Below, piece by piece: positions 48,873-58,719 of a stretch of 64,000 bases of DNA. Source of the DNA: Staphylococcus cohnii subsp. cohnii (GTDB lineage Bacteria > Bacillota > Bacilli > Staphylococcales > Staphylococcaceae); assembly GCF_002902365.1 (NCBI RefSeq), contig NZ_PPQC01000024.1, forward strand, positions 1 to 64,000, given 5' to 3'. The stretch's first letter is position 1; each line of letters opens with the position of its first letter. The notes under the pieces are model-generated. The model worked only from the letters and a program-made list of their open reading frames with translations. It was not told the origin of the DNA and ran no database searches. The translations under genes were made by a program, and so were the position numbers.

Positions 48873-49745
48873 CTATGATTTGTTATTTTCTCTAAGTAGT
48901 TTCATTATCGCTTTACCCACACCACTTTGTTCATTAGAATCTGTTTCATATTTTGCGATTGCTTTAACTTCTGGTGCCGCATTTTCCATAGCGACTGAAT
49001 AGCCAACGCGCTCCAACATTGAAACATCATTCATATTATCACCGATTGCCATAACATTTTTCATATCAATATTTAGACGCTCTGCAATCGTGTTTAAAGC
49101 AATACCTTTTTGTGCATCTGAATGCGTAATTTCTATATTTCCACGTGATGAAGAAGAAACTGCCAAACTTTCTGATTTTGCTAATGTTTCACTAACTCGA
49201 TCAATTTTTTCTAAATCACTATCAAAAGCTAATATTTTCATTACAATTTCACCAGGCGTATCTTGAATTTTGTCATAATTATCAACTACTTTTAACGTAC
49301 CGTTATCAATACGTTTTTGAATACCACTTTTTATTTTTTCTACATCTGCTTCTTGTCCTGCACGTTGTGCAATATCAATATAAATTTCTAAGTCCCGCAA
49401 TGGATTTTCAGTATAGATGCCTAAATTCGTATAAACTTGATAGAAAATGTTTTCTTTATTTAATTCTTCAGTAATTCGATTTATAAGTTCTCTGTTTAAA
49501 TTTGAAGTGCTCATAATATTAAATGTTTCATCTCTTACTTCTGCACCGTTCAAACAAATATATGGCACTTTTAAATCTGTTTGATTGATTGGTGCATTTG
49601 CTTCATAAAATGCACGTCCAGTAGCAATTACTACTGTGATGCCTTGTGATTGTGCAAATTTGATAGCTTGGATATTGTCTTCTGATATTTCATGTGCAGC
49701 GTTCAATAACGTACCATCCATATCTGTTGCAATTAAATTTATCAT
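48873..49745 (-). CDS. Cof-type HAD phosphatase
   Basis: A 290-residue HAD-IIB (Cof) hydrolase: motif I TDMDGTLLN, motif II VIATGR, a large C2 cap in the middle, and motif IV AIGDNMNDVSML. It acts on sugar phosphates or similar. It lies 18 bases upstream of azo1 and may be co-transcribed. Confidence 0.9.
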   Translation of the reverse strand: MINLIATDMDGTLLNAAHEISEDNIQAIKFAQSQGITVVIATGRAFYEANAPINQTDLKVPYICLNGAEVRDETFNIMSTSNLNRELINRITEELNKENIFYQVYTNLGIYTENPLRDLEIYIDIAQRAGQEADVEKIKSGIQKRIDNGTLKVVDNYDKIQDTPGEIVMKILAFDSDLEKIDRVSETLAKSESLAVSSSSRGNIEITHSDAQKGIALNTIAERLNIDMKNVMAIGDNMNDVSMLERVGYSVAMENAAPEVKAIAKYETDSNEQSGVGKAIMKLLRENNKS

Positions 49746-49825
49746 TGGCTTACCTCGTTTCTACTTTATCTCAATAACACCTATTTAATGACACATTCAT
49801 CATTTGCCATAATTTTGTAACACAT

Positions 49826-50347
<522 letters not shown>

Positions 50348-50399
50348 TCACATATGGTACAATATTTATTGTCTATTTTAACATTGGAGCGGTAAAAAC

Positions 50400-51017
50400 A
50401 TGAAAAAACAATTTATTGCTGTTGAAGGACCGATCGGTGTCGGTAAATCTTCACTAGCACATAAGCTTAGTCAAACTTTTAATTATTATGAAGAAAAAGA
50501 AATTGTAAATGAAAATCCTTTTTTATCCGATTTTTATGAAGACATTTCCAAATGGAGTTTCCAAACAGAAATGTTCTTTTTATGTAATCGTTACAAACAA
50601 TTTCAAGATCTTGAAGCAATTCAAACTGGTATCGTAAGCGATTACCATATTTATAAAAATAAAATATTTGCAAATAATACTTTAACACCTTCTGAATTCG
50701 ATAAATTTTCTAGAATTTACGATATTTTAACTGAAGATTTGGAAATGCCAAATGCGATTATCTTTCTAGATGCAGATTTAGAAGTATTGAAAAAGCGCAT
50801 CGCATTACGCAATCGTAGCTTCGAACATCAGATAGAAGACTACTACTTACTTAATTTAAAACGTGATTATAATGCATATTATCGTTCATTAAAAGCAGAT
50901 GGTGAAAGTGTGATTCGAATAGATACGACTGATTTAGATTTCATGAAGCAAGAAAATGATTATAATTATATTTTAAATTTAGTGCAACCATTGATTGGAG
51001 GAAAAGATGATGAATAA
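50400..51017 (+). CDS. dgk: Deoxyguanosine kinase-type deoxynucleoside kinase
   Basis: A 205-residue salvage kinase. The P-loop is GPIGVGKSS, the middle has VSDYHIYKNKIFA and the lid LKKRIALRNR. It overlaps the next, paralogous kinase gene by 8 bases. The pair corresponds to the dGK/dAK pair of Gram-positives, which phosphorylate purine deoxynucleosides. Confidence 0.88.
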   Translation: MKKQFIAVEGPIGVGKSSLAHKLSQTFNYYEEKEIVNENPFLSDFYEDISKWSFQTEMFFLCNRYKQFQDLEAIQTGIVSDYHIYKNKIFANNTLTPSEFDKFSRIYDILTEDLEMPNAIIFLDADLEVLKKRIALRNRSFEHQIEDYYLLNLKRDYNAYYRSLKADGESVIRIDTTDLDFMKQENDYNYILNLVQPLIGGKDDE

Positions 51018-51672
51018 ATACGGTATCCCTCAAGATGCTGTGATAACAATCGCTGGTACAGTCGGCGTTGGAAAATCAACATTAACGAAAGCTTTAGCAC
51101 AAAGATTAAATTTCAAAACATCTTTTGAAAATGTAGATCACAATCCTTATTTGGATAAGTTTTATAGTGATTTTGAACGATGGAGCTTTCATTTACAAAT
51201 ATATTTTTTAGCTGAGCGTTTCAAAGAACAAAAGCGTATGTTTGAATACGGTGGTGGTTTTATCCAAGACCGCTCAATATACGAAGATGTAGATATTTTT
51301 GCTAAGATGCATGAAGAACAAGGCACAATGAGCCCAGAAGACTTTAACACATACTCTGAACTATTTAATGCTATGGTCATGACGCCTTACTTCCCAAAAC
51401 CAGATGTACTTATTTATTTAGAATGTGATTATGATGAAGTGATTGATCGCATCAAACAACGTGGTCGCCAAATGGAAATTGAAACAGATCCAGAATATTG
51501 GCAAAAATTATTCAAACGTTATGAAGACTGGATTAGTGAATTCAATGCGTGTCCAGTTGTAAGAGTAAACATTAATGAATATGATTTACATGCAGATCCA
51601 GAATCCTTAAATCCTGTCATTGATAAAATCCGTCACATCATTGAAACTTATCGCAATGTAGATCAACGATAA
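51010..51672 (+). CDS. dck: Deoxyadenosine/deoxycytidine kinase
   Basis: A 220-residue salvage kinase. P-loop GTVGVGKST, QDRSIYEDVDIF (the DRS motif) and the lid IKQRGRQME are clear. Start at ATG 51010 (MNKYGIPQ, as in S. aureus), 8 bases after GGAGG; ATG 51007 is only 5 bases away. It overlaps the upstream kinase gene. Confidence 0.9.
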   Translation: MNKYGIPQDAVITIAGTVGVGKSTLTKALAQRLNFKTSFENVDHNPYLDKFYSDFERWSFHLQIYFLAERFKEQKRMFEYGGGFIQDRSIYEDVDIFAKMHEEQGTMSPEDFNTYSELFNAMVMTPYFPKPDVLIYLECDYDEVIDRIKQRGRQMEIETDPEYWQKLFKRYEDWISEFNACPVVRVNINEYDLHADPESLNPVIDKIRHIIETYRNVDQR

Positions 51673-51819
51673 TATGCTTATTGCTTAAAACATTTGCAAG
51701 ATCAAGAATACTACCGTGTAAAACAGATTTTGTAATGTGGAAAAAATACAGGACAACAATTTCTTTTGAAAGAAATCTTTTTTTTCCTGGACGCACCATC
51801 AAGTTAACCCATTTACTTG

Positions 51820-51875
51820 AGCTGTCGCTCATGCATAAGTCCCACTAACCCAACAAGTTGGGAAGTGGGACTTTA
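51820..51875. repeat. Dispersed intergenic repeat, family B (third copy)
   Basis: GCTCATGCATAAGTCCCACT, then AACCCAACAAGTTGGGAAGTGGGAC. It matches the two units at 14748-14854. CCCACT...AGTGGG makes a hairpin that may end the kinase transcript. The flanking stretch 51673-51819 has an AAGAAA/TTTCTT hairpin and no gene. Confidence 0.8.
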
Positions 51876-52262
51876 TTCAATATGTTTACGATATATAATC
51901 TTTTCTATCTCATCTTCATCTACATATTTACTATAATAATATTCATCTGTTTGGTCGAGACCAAATGTACTTGCTTTATCTTCATCTTCAGTTCCAATAT
52001 ACAATTGACCCTCTACGTCTTGATATAAATCAAAAATAGCACCACTATATCTTGCTTCTTGATATAATTCATAAAGTTCATCAACATCGTCTCTGGCTAC
52101 ATGTTTATAATATAATGTATGCGTAGCGTGACGATATGTTTGGGCTTCAAAACCATGTTCTGTAGCTCGTTCATCCTCAGTAACTAACAATACTTCATTA
52201 CTTACAATTTCTACCACTTTATATGTTTCTCCACGATAAGTTGCATATCTTCCATCAATCAT
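51873..52262 (-). CDS. Conserved hypothetical acidic protein
   Basis: A 129-residue soluble protein, rich in Asp, Glu and Tyr. It starts MIDGRYATYRGETYKVVEI and ends EKIIYRKHIE; no known catalytic motif and no membrane segment. The beta-rich start suggests a small barrel. It lies between two repeat elements. I do not recognise it. Confidence 0.65.
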   Translation of the reverse strand: MIDGRYATYRGETYKVVEIVSNEVLLVTEDERATEHGFEAQTYRHATHTLYYKHVARDDVDELYELYQEARYSGAIFDLYQDVEGQLYIGTEDEDKASTFGLDQTDEYYYSKYVDEDEIEKIIYRKHIE

Positions 52263-52282
52263 TCAATCACCCCATTTTCTTT

Positions 52283-52455
52283 TTATATAAAAAGAGGCTG
52301 AAACATAATGGATTCGTACCAACCTCATTTCATATTGCCAGTAGATGACTGAACTGAAAATACGCTTTAAATCAAACTTTTTTCAATTCTAGTCATCATT
52401 ACTGGCGTGCGACGACAAAATCTATTTAACATAATTAGATTTCTGTTCCACTCCC
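52283..52455. repeat. Intergenic repeat with family A end (inverted copy)
   Basis: One end reads AAAAGAGGCTGAAACATAAT. Read on the minus strand, the other end is GGGAGTGGAACAGAAATC, then TTTTGTCGTCGCAC and GATGACTAGAATTG, matching the copy at 14636-14722. A short hairpin of AAAAGTTTGA type sits mid-element. Confidence 0.7.
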
Positions 52456-52479
52456 ATATTTTGTGCATCATTTCTATTA

Positions 52480-53166
52480 TTATAATATATCGACGACACT
52501 ATTTGCAGTTTCAAATATATAATCTGCTTGATCAAAAGAATCTTTTAAACCAACACCTGTTAACACTGCAACTTTCAACCCTAACTTGGCATTGATGCCA
52601 GTTTGGATATCATTCGCAGTATCACCTATAATTGCTACATTTTCAGGTTCTACATTATATCTATAAAAAAGCGGATTCAACACTTCTGGATTTGGTTTTT
52701 CAACGGCATCCGCTTCGGTAGAAATTACAATATCGAAATAATGGTCGAATTGTGTGTATTCCAAAAATTGCTCTACCCCTTTTTTAGAATCACTTGTCAC
52801 AATACCTAATTTGTAACCTCTTTGTTTTAACGTATCTAATGTTTCGCTGATACCTTCAACTAAAACATTTTCTGGCACCCTATTATCAACAAGTGTTTGA
52901 CTTCTTTGTTGTGCCCAACTTGTTACATCTTGATTGGCAATTTTACAAAATGCCTCAATCATTTCATCCAATGCTCCTGACGCCATAATTGTACCTGGTT
53001 GAATTTCACCATCTATGATACCTAAATACGCGTAGCTTTCATCTATATTAGCAATCGAATCCTTATATGTTTCCATAAAGTCATCAACGAGTTGCAGTCC
53101 TATTTTCATCCAACTGCGATCAAAGTATATGATTGTACCGTCTTTATCAAATAATATCCATTCCAT
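52480..53166 (-). CDS. HAD-superfamily phosphatase (phosphoglycolate-phosphatase-like)
   Basis: A 228-residue HAD-IA hydrolase: motif I LFDKDGTIIYFD, motif II GIVTSDSKKG, Lys in DAVEKPNPEV, motif IV IGDTANDIQTG. Substrate unknown. ATG 53166 is used; a 9-codon extension upstream overlaps TAGGAGC, which serves as the ribosome site. Confidence 0.85.
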   Translation of the reverse strand: MEWILFDKDGTIIYFDRSWMKIGLQLVDDFMETYKDSIANIDESYAYLGIIDGEIQPGTIMASGALDEMIEAFCKIANQDVTSWAQQRSQTLVDNRVPENVLVEGISETLDTLKQRGYKLGIVTSDSKKGVEQFLEYTQFDHYFDIVISTEADAVEKPNPEVLNPLFYRYNVEPENVAIIGDTANDIQTGINAKLGLKVAVLTGVGLKDSFDQADYIFETANSVVDIL

Positions 53167-53339
53167 GTTTACAACAGCTCCTATGTTAAACAATATGTAT
53201 CACTCAATTTACTACTTAATCTTAATATAAAAATCGTTCTTAAAACAAATAACTCAACTAACACACTGACTATGAACACTGTTTAAAAACTAATATTTAG
53301 GCTATGACGTATAGTAATACCACAAAAGAGGTGAAAATA

Positions 53340-53846
53340 TTGGCACCTAATCATAATATTCAAATAGAAACCATTTCTTGCGACAGTGATGATTCGATTC
53401 CCAATAACTCCAGATATGCATTACTGCTATATAAAAATGTAATCAAGCAAAAAGAAAGCCCTCTAGATATTTTATCTAAGAACAATTGGTCAAATGCTTG
53501 GCGTGGCGGCATATTTCCAATACATCATTATCACAGCAATACACATGAAGTACTTATTGTTGTTTCAGGAAAGGCCACCGTACAACTAGGTGGTAAACTT
53601 GGTCCTACTGTAGATATACAACAGGGTGATGTCATTATCATACCAGCTGGTTTTGGCCATAAACTTGTTCATAGCCATCATGCTTTTGCAGTCATAGGTG
53701 CTTATCCAAATGGTAATGATTATGATTTTTGTACAGGGAAACCTGAGGAATGGCCGCAAAATTTAGAGAACATCAAAAACACAAGCTTACCTGACACAGA
53801 CCCAATATATGGCAAGGATGGCCCACTATATCAATATTGGCAATAA
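53340..53846 (+). CDS. Cupin domain protein
   Basis: A 168-residue single-cupin protein. Motif 1 is HYHSNTHEVLIVVSGKATVQLGG and motif 2 QGDVIIIPAGFGHKLV, with His/Glu metal ligands. TTG 53340 lies 6 bases after AGAGGTG and is preferred over ATG 53304, which has no ribosome site. It may be a metal-dependent oxygenase or isomerase; function is open. Confidence 0.75.
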   Translation: MAPNHNIQIETISCDSDDSIPNNSRYALLLYKNVIKQKESPLDILSKNNWSNAWRGGIFPIHHYHSNTHEVLIVVSGKATVQLGGKLGPTVDIQQGDVIIIPAGFGHKLVHSHHAFAVIGAYPNGNDYDFCTGKPEEWPQNLENIKNTSLPDTDPIYGKDGPLYQYWQ

Positions 53847-53886
53847 GTTAAACCATCACTGCCCTACTGCTGATAGTTTTCAAACA

Positions 53887-53947
53887 AAAAAGAAGGAGCA
53901 AGACGCTGAAATCTTTGTTAAATTAGATTTCTGACTTGCTCCTTTTA
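53887..53947. terminator. Bidirectional terminator between cupin and ilvE genes
   Basis: AAGGAGCAAG...CTTGCTCCTTTT with an inner GAAATCT/AGATTTC stem. Confidence 0.85.
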
Positions 53948-53982
53948 TTGTAATATCTATTGCTATCGATTTTTAATAGAAG

Positions 53983-55059
53983 TTAATATCTTGGTACGAC
54001 TACTCTCCAGCCGTTCGGATCATCAAGTTTACCACTTTGAATACCAACATAGTTATCATATAAATTTTGAGTTACTTCCCCTGTTTCATTATTATTGATA
54101 ACGATTTCAGTATCGCCGTATTTCAATTGACCAACTGGCGAAATAACCGCTGCTGTTCCAGTACCGAAGACTTCAGTTAATGTTCCATTATGATGTGCTT
54201 CAATCAGCTCATCGATAGATACACGACGTTCTTCTACCTCATAACCTAGGTTTTGCGCTAATTCAATGACTGTTTTTCGTGTAATACCTGGTAAAATACT
54301 ACCATTTAATTCTGGTGTAACCACTTTACCATTTTCTACAAAGAAGATATTCATACTGCCGACTTCTTCAACATATTTCTGCTCTACGCCATCTAGCCAT
54401 AATACTTGATCATAGCCTTGTGCCGAAGCATTTGTTTGTGCTAAAAGGCTAGCTGCATAGTTACCAGCGACTTTTGCATGACCAACGCCGCCACGGACTG
54501 CACGTACATATTCATCTTCCACATAAATTTTTGTAGGATTTAAAGAGTCACCGCCGTAATATGAACCTGAAGGTGATAGAATGATTAATAATTTATATGA
54601 ATATGAAGGTCGTACGCCTAAAATACCTTCTGTAGCAAATACATAGGGTCTTATGTATAATGATTGACCTTCCCCTTCTGGCACCCAATCACGTTCGATA
54701 TCTACTAATTGTTTTAAACCTTCTAACAAGGTATCTTCATCAACTTTAGGCATATCTAGACGTGCCAATGAATTATTAATACGTTTAAAATTTTCAGATG
54801 GGCGGAATAAATCTACCTCACCATCATGTTTGTAGGCTTTCAATCCTTCAAATACTGCTTGTCCATAATGTAACGCTTGGGCTGCTGGAGAAAGTTCAAT
54901 TGGTCCATAAGGCACAATTTTCAAATCATGCCATCCTTGATCAATATCATAATCGAAACTGAGCATATAATCTGTGAAATATTCTCCAAATCCTAAATTA
55001 CTTGGATCCGGTTTTTCTTTTAGGCTTTCACGCTGTATCAATTTAATTTTTTCTGACAT
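53983..55059 (-). CDS. ilvE: Branched-chain amino acid aminotransferase
   Basis: A 358-residue fold-type IV PLP enzyme for the last step of leucine, isoleucine and valine synthesis. [17 protein letters not shown] holds the PLP Lys, [10 protein letters not shown] and [10 protein letters not shown] follow. ATG 55059 is 8 bases after GGAGG; an upstream TTG overlaps the ribosome site. A CodY-type box abuts its promoter. Confidence 0.95.
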   Translation of the reverse strand: MSEKIKLIQRESLKEKPDPSNLGFGEYFTDYMLSFDYDIDQGWHDLKIVPYGPIELSPAAQALHYGQAVFEGLKAYKHDGEVDLFRPSENFKRINNSLARLDMPKVDEDTLLEGLKQLVDIERDWVPEGEGQSLYIRPYVFATEGILGVRPSYSYKLLIILSPSGSYYGGDSLNPTKIYVEDEYVRAVRGGVGHAKVAGNYAASLLAQTNASAQGYDQVLWLDGVEQKYVEEVGSMNIFFVENGKVVTPELNGSILPGITRKTVIELAQNLGYEVEERRVSIDELIEAHHNGTLTEVFGTGTAAVISPVGQLKYGDTEIVINNNETGEVTQNLYDNYVGIQSGKLDDPNGWRVVVPRY

Positions 55060-55100
55060 GACTGTTTCCTCCAATGTTCTATTAATAGGTAATACATTAA

Positions 55101-55129
55101 ATTATACCAATCAGAATAGTTTCGTTCAA
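55101..55129 (-). promoter_or_regulatory. ilvE promoter
   Basis: On the minus strand TTGAAC (55129-55124) and TATAAT (55106-55101) are 17 bases apart, about 42 bases before the ilvE start. Confidence 0.75.
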
Positions 55130-55130
55130 T

Positions 55131-55145
55131 AATTTTCAAAAAATT
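55131..55145 (-). promoter_or_regulatory. CodY-binding box upstream of ilvE
   Basis: AATTTTCAAAAAATT matches 14 of 15 positions of the CodY consensus AATTTTCWGAAAATT and touches the -35 region. CodY represses branched-chain amino-acid genes when isoleucine/GTP are plentiful. No T-box was seen. The rest of 55146-55494 is AT-rich with no gene. Confidence 0.7.
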
Positions 55146-55494
55146 TAAAAAATAACAACATCTTTAAGCTACACTTATTAAATCAAGGGTATCATCATAT
55201 AAAAAAATAGTACATAAATGGCTCTGATTAAAGTAAAAATGTCCATGTATTTTAAACATTCGCATTTATATACCGTAATTTATTAATAAAAATTAAGTTT
55301 ACAGTTTTCATTGATCATATGTATTGAACAATGCGAAAGTAGGCTTGTTTTTAAGATTAAGGCTTATCAATTGCATTAAATTGTCACAGTGCTACCTTTT
55401 ACAGAAATAAGAAAGTGAAAGATTATAGATTTAAAATATGTAAAGCAAACTCTAGACAAGCATATCCAATCAAAATTGTAAAAATTTAAGTATC

Positions 55495-55529
55495 AAAAAG
55501 CGCTAACCAAAATGGATTAGCGCTTTTAT
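55495..55529 (-). terminator. Terminator of the threonine dehydrogenase gene
   Basis: AAAAGCGCTAA pairs perfectly with TTAGCGCTTTT. Confidence 0.88.
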
Positions 55530-55583
55530 TTTGAAATGTTTATTATGTGTTAATAACTGCTTCATCATTCATTGCAAAAATAA

Positions 55584-56540
55584 TTATCTAACTTTATCTT
55601 TTTCCGAAATTTCTTTAAGCATCACTTCTGTCATTTTAGCCAAATCATATTTAGGATTAAAGTCCCATTCTGCTCTAGCACAACTAGTGTCGATACTATT
55701 TGGCCAACTATCTGCAATACCTTGTCTGTCTGGGTCAACTTCATAATTTAATTTAAAATCTGGGTAATGTTCTTGAATTGCCGCTTTGACCATTTCTGGT
55801 TCAATGCTCATTGCACTCAAATTATAAGCATTACGATTAATTAATTTCACACCATCTGCTTCCATTAGCTTGATAATTGCATCAACCGCATCTTCCATAT
55901 ACATCATATCCATAAATGTATCTTTAGCAATATAGCTTGTATACTGTCCTTCACGAACTGCTTTAAAATAAATATCTACAGCATAATCTGTTGTACCGCC
56001 ACCAGGCTCTTTAATATGTGATATTAATCCAGGGAATCTAACACTTCTTGTATCTACACCAAATTTATCAAAATAATATTGACATAATAATTCACCAGCA
56101 ACCTTGTTAACACCATACATAGAAGTTGGTCGTTGAATCGTAACTTGTGGTGTGTTTACTTTCGGTGTTGATGGTCCAAATGCGCCAATTGAACTTGGTG
56201 TAAAGAACTGTAAATCATATTCTCGAGCTACTTCTAAAGCATTTAAAAGACCACCCATATTTAAATCCCATGCAAATTGCGGATTTTTTTCGGCCGTTGC
56301 AGATAATAGTGCGGCCATATGCATTAAAGTATCCGGTTTGAAGGACTCAAGGATTTCCGTCATTTTGTTTTTATCTGTAACATCTAAAATTTCAAATGAG
56401 CCATCAGCAATAGCTGAACCAGCTTCTGGCTCTCTAATATCTGTAGCAAGCACATTGTCGTTTCCATATAACCCTCTACATTTTACGACGAGCTCCGTAC
56501 CAATTTGACCTAAAGCACCTGTAATCATTATCTTTTTCAT
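55584..56540 (-). CDS. tdh: SDR-type L-threonine 3-dehydrogenase
   Basis: A 318-residue GalE-like dehydrogenase. NAD-binding motif [12 protein letters not shown], active-site Ser in PSSIGAFG and [16 protein letters not shown] with YxxxK, and the substrate-side [10 protein letters not shown] are those of short-chain threonine dehydrogenase. It would make 2-amino-3-ketobutyrate, the partner enzyme being Kbl, which is not in this window. ATG 56540 is used (GGGAG 9 bases upstream) rather than TTG 56546. Confidence 0.82.
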   Translation of the reverse strand: MKKIMITGALGQIGTELVVKCRGLYGNDNVLATDIREPEAGSAIADGSFEILDVTDKNKMTEILESFKPDTLMHMAALLSATAEKNPQFAWDLNMGGLLNALEVAREYDLQFFTPSSIGAFGPSTPKVNTPQVTIQRPTSMYGVNKVAGELLCQYYFDKFGVDTRSVRFPGLISHIKEPGGGTTDYAVDIYFKAVREGQYTSYIAKDTFMDMMYMEDAVDAIIKLMEADGVKLINRNAYNLSAMSIEPEMVKAAIQEHYPDFKLNYEVDPDRQGIADSWPNSIDTSCARAEWDFNPKYDLAKMTEVMLKEISEKDKVR

Positions 56541-56755
56541 AATCAAAAACTCCCTTGTTTATTACAGAAAATGTAATGTATTTTTGTAGTGGACAAACAT
56601 CTAGAATTTATAAATATTGTACTATAAAAGCGCTTTTTTGTATACCACGAGTGTACATAAATCAATTTGTTATAATTTAATGATATTATAGATAAAAACT
56701 GATTATTGTTAAGTTTTTATCTCAATTCATGAGAAAACTTTATCATATGTTGCTT

Positions 56756-56784
56756 TTGACATTTCCTTATGAATTTGATATAAA
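56756..56784 (+). promoter_or_regulatory. Strong promoter of the FusB-family gene
   Basis: TTGACA (56756-56761), 17-base spacer, then TATAAA (56779-56784) with an extended TGA element. One of the best promoter matches in the window. Confidence 0.8.
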
Positions 56785-56789
56785 TCAAA

Positions 56790-56945
56790 CAAATACATTA
56801 CGTGGAGATGATGATATTTTGCATAACAATGCTTCATTATTAATACAAAGCAATTACTATCTATAGTATGATGCTTTGTTTAAAATTTCTTTTCACAAAG
56901 CATCTTTTGCTTTTAAGAATTATAATGTGAAAGGAATTTAAAAAA
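56790..56945 (+). promoter_or_regulatory. Translational-attenuator-like leader of the FusB-family gene
   Basis: A 150-base leader with four pairing arms. Arm 1 ACAAAGCA (56845-56852) can pair with arm 2 TGCTTTGT (56872-56879). Arm 2, as GATGCTTTGT (56870-56879), can instead pair perfectly with arm 3 ACAAAGCATC (56895-56904). The stretch 56883-56896 pairs with 56927-56939 (13 pairs, one bulge, one G-U) and hides the ribosome site AAAGGA. Short leader peptides follow GTGGAG at 56803-56807: MMIFCITMLHY from ATG 56808, or a TTG-started 15-codon frame (ending TAG) that crosses arm 1. This is the layout of drug-induced attenuators. Confidence 0.7.
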
Positions 56946-57341
56946 TTGGAAAAACAACTTTATCCATATCAATTTAACTATATCAAAGAACGCATCGCAC
57001 ATTTACTGAATACTTATAAATCTGTAAATGACTTAAATACAATTACTTCTATAAAAGAAACAACCAAAGAAGACATTTATCAACAATTTCATCAAACAGA
57101 CGATACGCTGATTGAAGCTATTGATAAATTAATGAATATACGCATTTCTAAAACTCAAGTAGATAAGATATTAGCAACTTTACAAACATATGTCAGACCA
57201 TTTGAACATCCTTCAAAGAAGCAGATTGAAAAAACTTTTCGTAAAATCAAAAAGCTTAAATCACCACTTATTAGTGATGAAATTCTTTTGGAAAGTACTT
57301 ATATTGGATGGAACGATATCGCTTCTGGTAAACCGGTATAA
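56946..57341 (+). pseudogene. FusB/FusC-family fusidic acid resistance gene, 3'-truncated
   Basis: A 131-residue protein from TTG 56946. LYPYQFNYIKERI, LMNIRISKTQVDKIL, YVRPFEHPSKKQIEKTFRKIKKLKSP and YIGWNDIAS align throughout with the N-terminal domain of FusB (MIYPHQYNYIRS, LMNIRLSNKEIEAIL, VPFELPSPQKLQKVFKKVKKIK, FVGWNELAS). FusB proteins are about 213 residues; the C-terminal four-Cys zinc domain that contacts EF-G is gone. Homology ends near 57333, where the convergent dctM gene begins. The intact protein would release EF-G from fusidic-acid-stalled ribosomes; this remnant probably cannot. Confidence 0.85.
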
Positions 57342-58213
57342 CTCATCACAAGTGAAAATAATGCCGAAGCAGTGATTAAGAATAAAATCATACCGCTAAT
57401 TTCAGCTGTTTCTTTGATAACGTTGGATAATTGTTTGATTTTTAAACTTTTATAAATCAACGAAAGCACTACAGAATATAAAACTGCGACTGCTGCACCT
57501 TCTGTTGCTGTAAAGATACCTCCGACAATACCTCCGATAACCACTACAATTAAAAACAAACTTGGTAAGGCATCCAATGTTAAGAATAATCTATCTTTCC
57601 AACTTATTTTCTCTGATACTTTATAACCTTGTTTTTTCGCCATTACATAAGCAACAATCATACAAGCAATACCCCATAAAATGCCTGGAATATAACCCGC
57701 AATAAATAATGCTGCAATGGATGTCCCGCCGCTGACTAATGAATAAACAATCAATAGTGAACTCGGTGGGATGAGTAAACCTGAAGGTGCTGATGCGATA
57801 TTTGCTGCTGCTGAGTATTCTTTCTTATAACCTTGTGTTTTTTCCATAGGTCCCATTATACGACCCATGGCAGCTGCTGCAGCTACACTAGAACCAGAAA
57901 TGGATCCAAAGAGCATATTACCAACGATATTGGTATGGGCTAATGATCCTGGTAATCTACCAACGAGCACCTTCGCAAAGTTAACTAATCTAAATGCTAT
58001 ACCGCCGTTGTTCATAATGATACCCGCTAGCATCGTAAAATCATCAATACCAGTTACCATACGCTGTGCTGCAGTTACGATAGTGACATCAAATGGTAAA
58101 ATTAATAACAGCGTGATAATAGAACTTAAAATAATTGCTAATGCAATAGGTAAGCCAATGATAAGAAAAATGAAGAAAGTGATGAATAATACTAATCCTG
58201 CAATTGTTGTCAT
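57299..58213 (-). pseudogene. dctM: TRAP transporter large permease DctM, 3'-truncated
   Basis: A 304-residue remnant of the 12-TM permease (usual length about 425). PFDVTIVTAAQRMVTGIDDFTMLA, FGSISGSSVAAAAAMG and SGLLIPPSSLLIVYSLVSG are DctM hallmarks. Similarity stops at YTGLPEAIS and the frame ends 5 codons later inside the FusB-family gene, so about 120 C-terminal residues are missing. Its ATG overlaps the dctQ stop by 4 bases. The transporter would take up an acidic sugar such as 2-keto-3-deoxygluconate or a hexuronate, driven by an ion gradient; it is probably inactive. Confidence 0.85.
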
Positions 58214-58719
58214 AAGCCATCACCGCCTTCAAGCTCATCACGCGCTTGAACTGTAGTCATTTCCTCTTTACTTAATAAATTATAAAATGCATAAAAAATA
58301 ATAAATATTCCTGAAACAGGCAATGCGCCATACATCGCTGCCATTGATAAACCTGTTGACGGTGCAATTTGAGACCAAGTCAATTTCACAACTTCAAAAC
58401 CGCCCCAAATCATGAGCACGAGTGCCACGATAATTAATATAATGTCCGAAATCTTTTCCAAGTATAGCTGTACTTTTTCAGGTAATTTTTCTCTGATAAA
58501 TACAATGGCAATATGCTGTTTAATCCCAAAGACATAACTTGCACTCAATAGCCCAAACCATATCAACAAGAATCTAACAATTTCTTCACTCGTCGTACTT
58601 GGTGTGTTAAAAATAAAGCGTGTTGCAACTTGATAAATCGATAAGATAACCATTACAAAAAGCGTAATACCAGCCAGCGTTAACAACAATTTATCAATGA
58701 TTTGCTTTGCTTTTTTCAT
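58210..58719 (-). CDS. dctQ: TRAP transporter small permease DctQ
   Basis: A 169-residue protein with four hydrophobic segments. EEIVRFLLIWFGLLSASYVFGIKQHIAI is the DctQ signature. It overlaps dctP by 26 bases; its ribosome site GGAGGAA lies inside the dctP 3' end. Middle subunit of the same TRAP system. Confidence 0.9.
   Translation of the reverse strand: MKKAKQIIDKLLLTLAGITLFVMVILSIYQVATRFIFNTPSTTSEEIVRFLLIWFGLLSASYVFGIKQHIAIVFIREKLPEKVQLYLEKISDIILIIVALVLMIWGGFEVVKLTWSQIAPSTGLSMAAMYGALPVSGIFIIFYAFYNLLSKEEMTTVQARDELEGGDGL

Noticed and set aside
55060-55494. T-box riboswitch before ilvE
   Set aside because: No T-box core or specifier-like stem was found; a CodY box explains regulation better.
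56883-56920. Simple rho-independent terminator in the FusB leader
   Set aside because: The GATGCTTTGT/ACAAAGCATC stem is followed only by an interrupted T-run; pairing with the ribosome site favours translational control, though transcriptional attenuation cannot be excluded.
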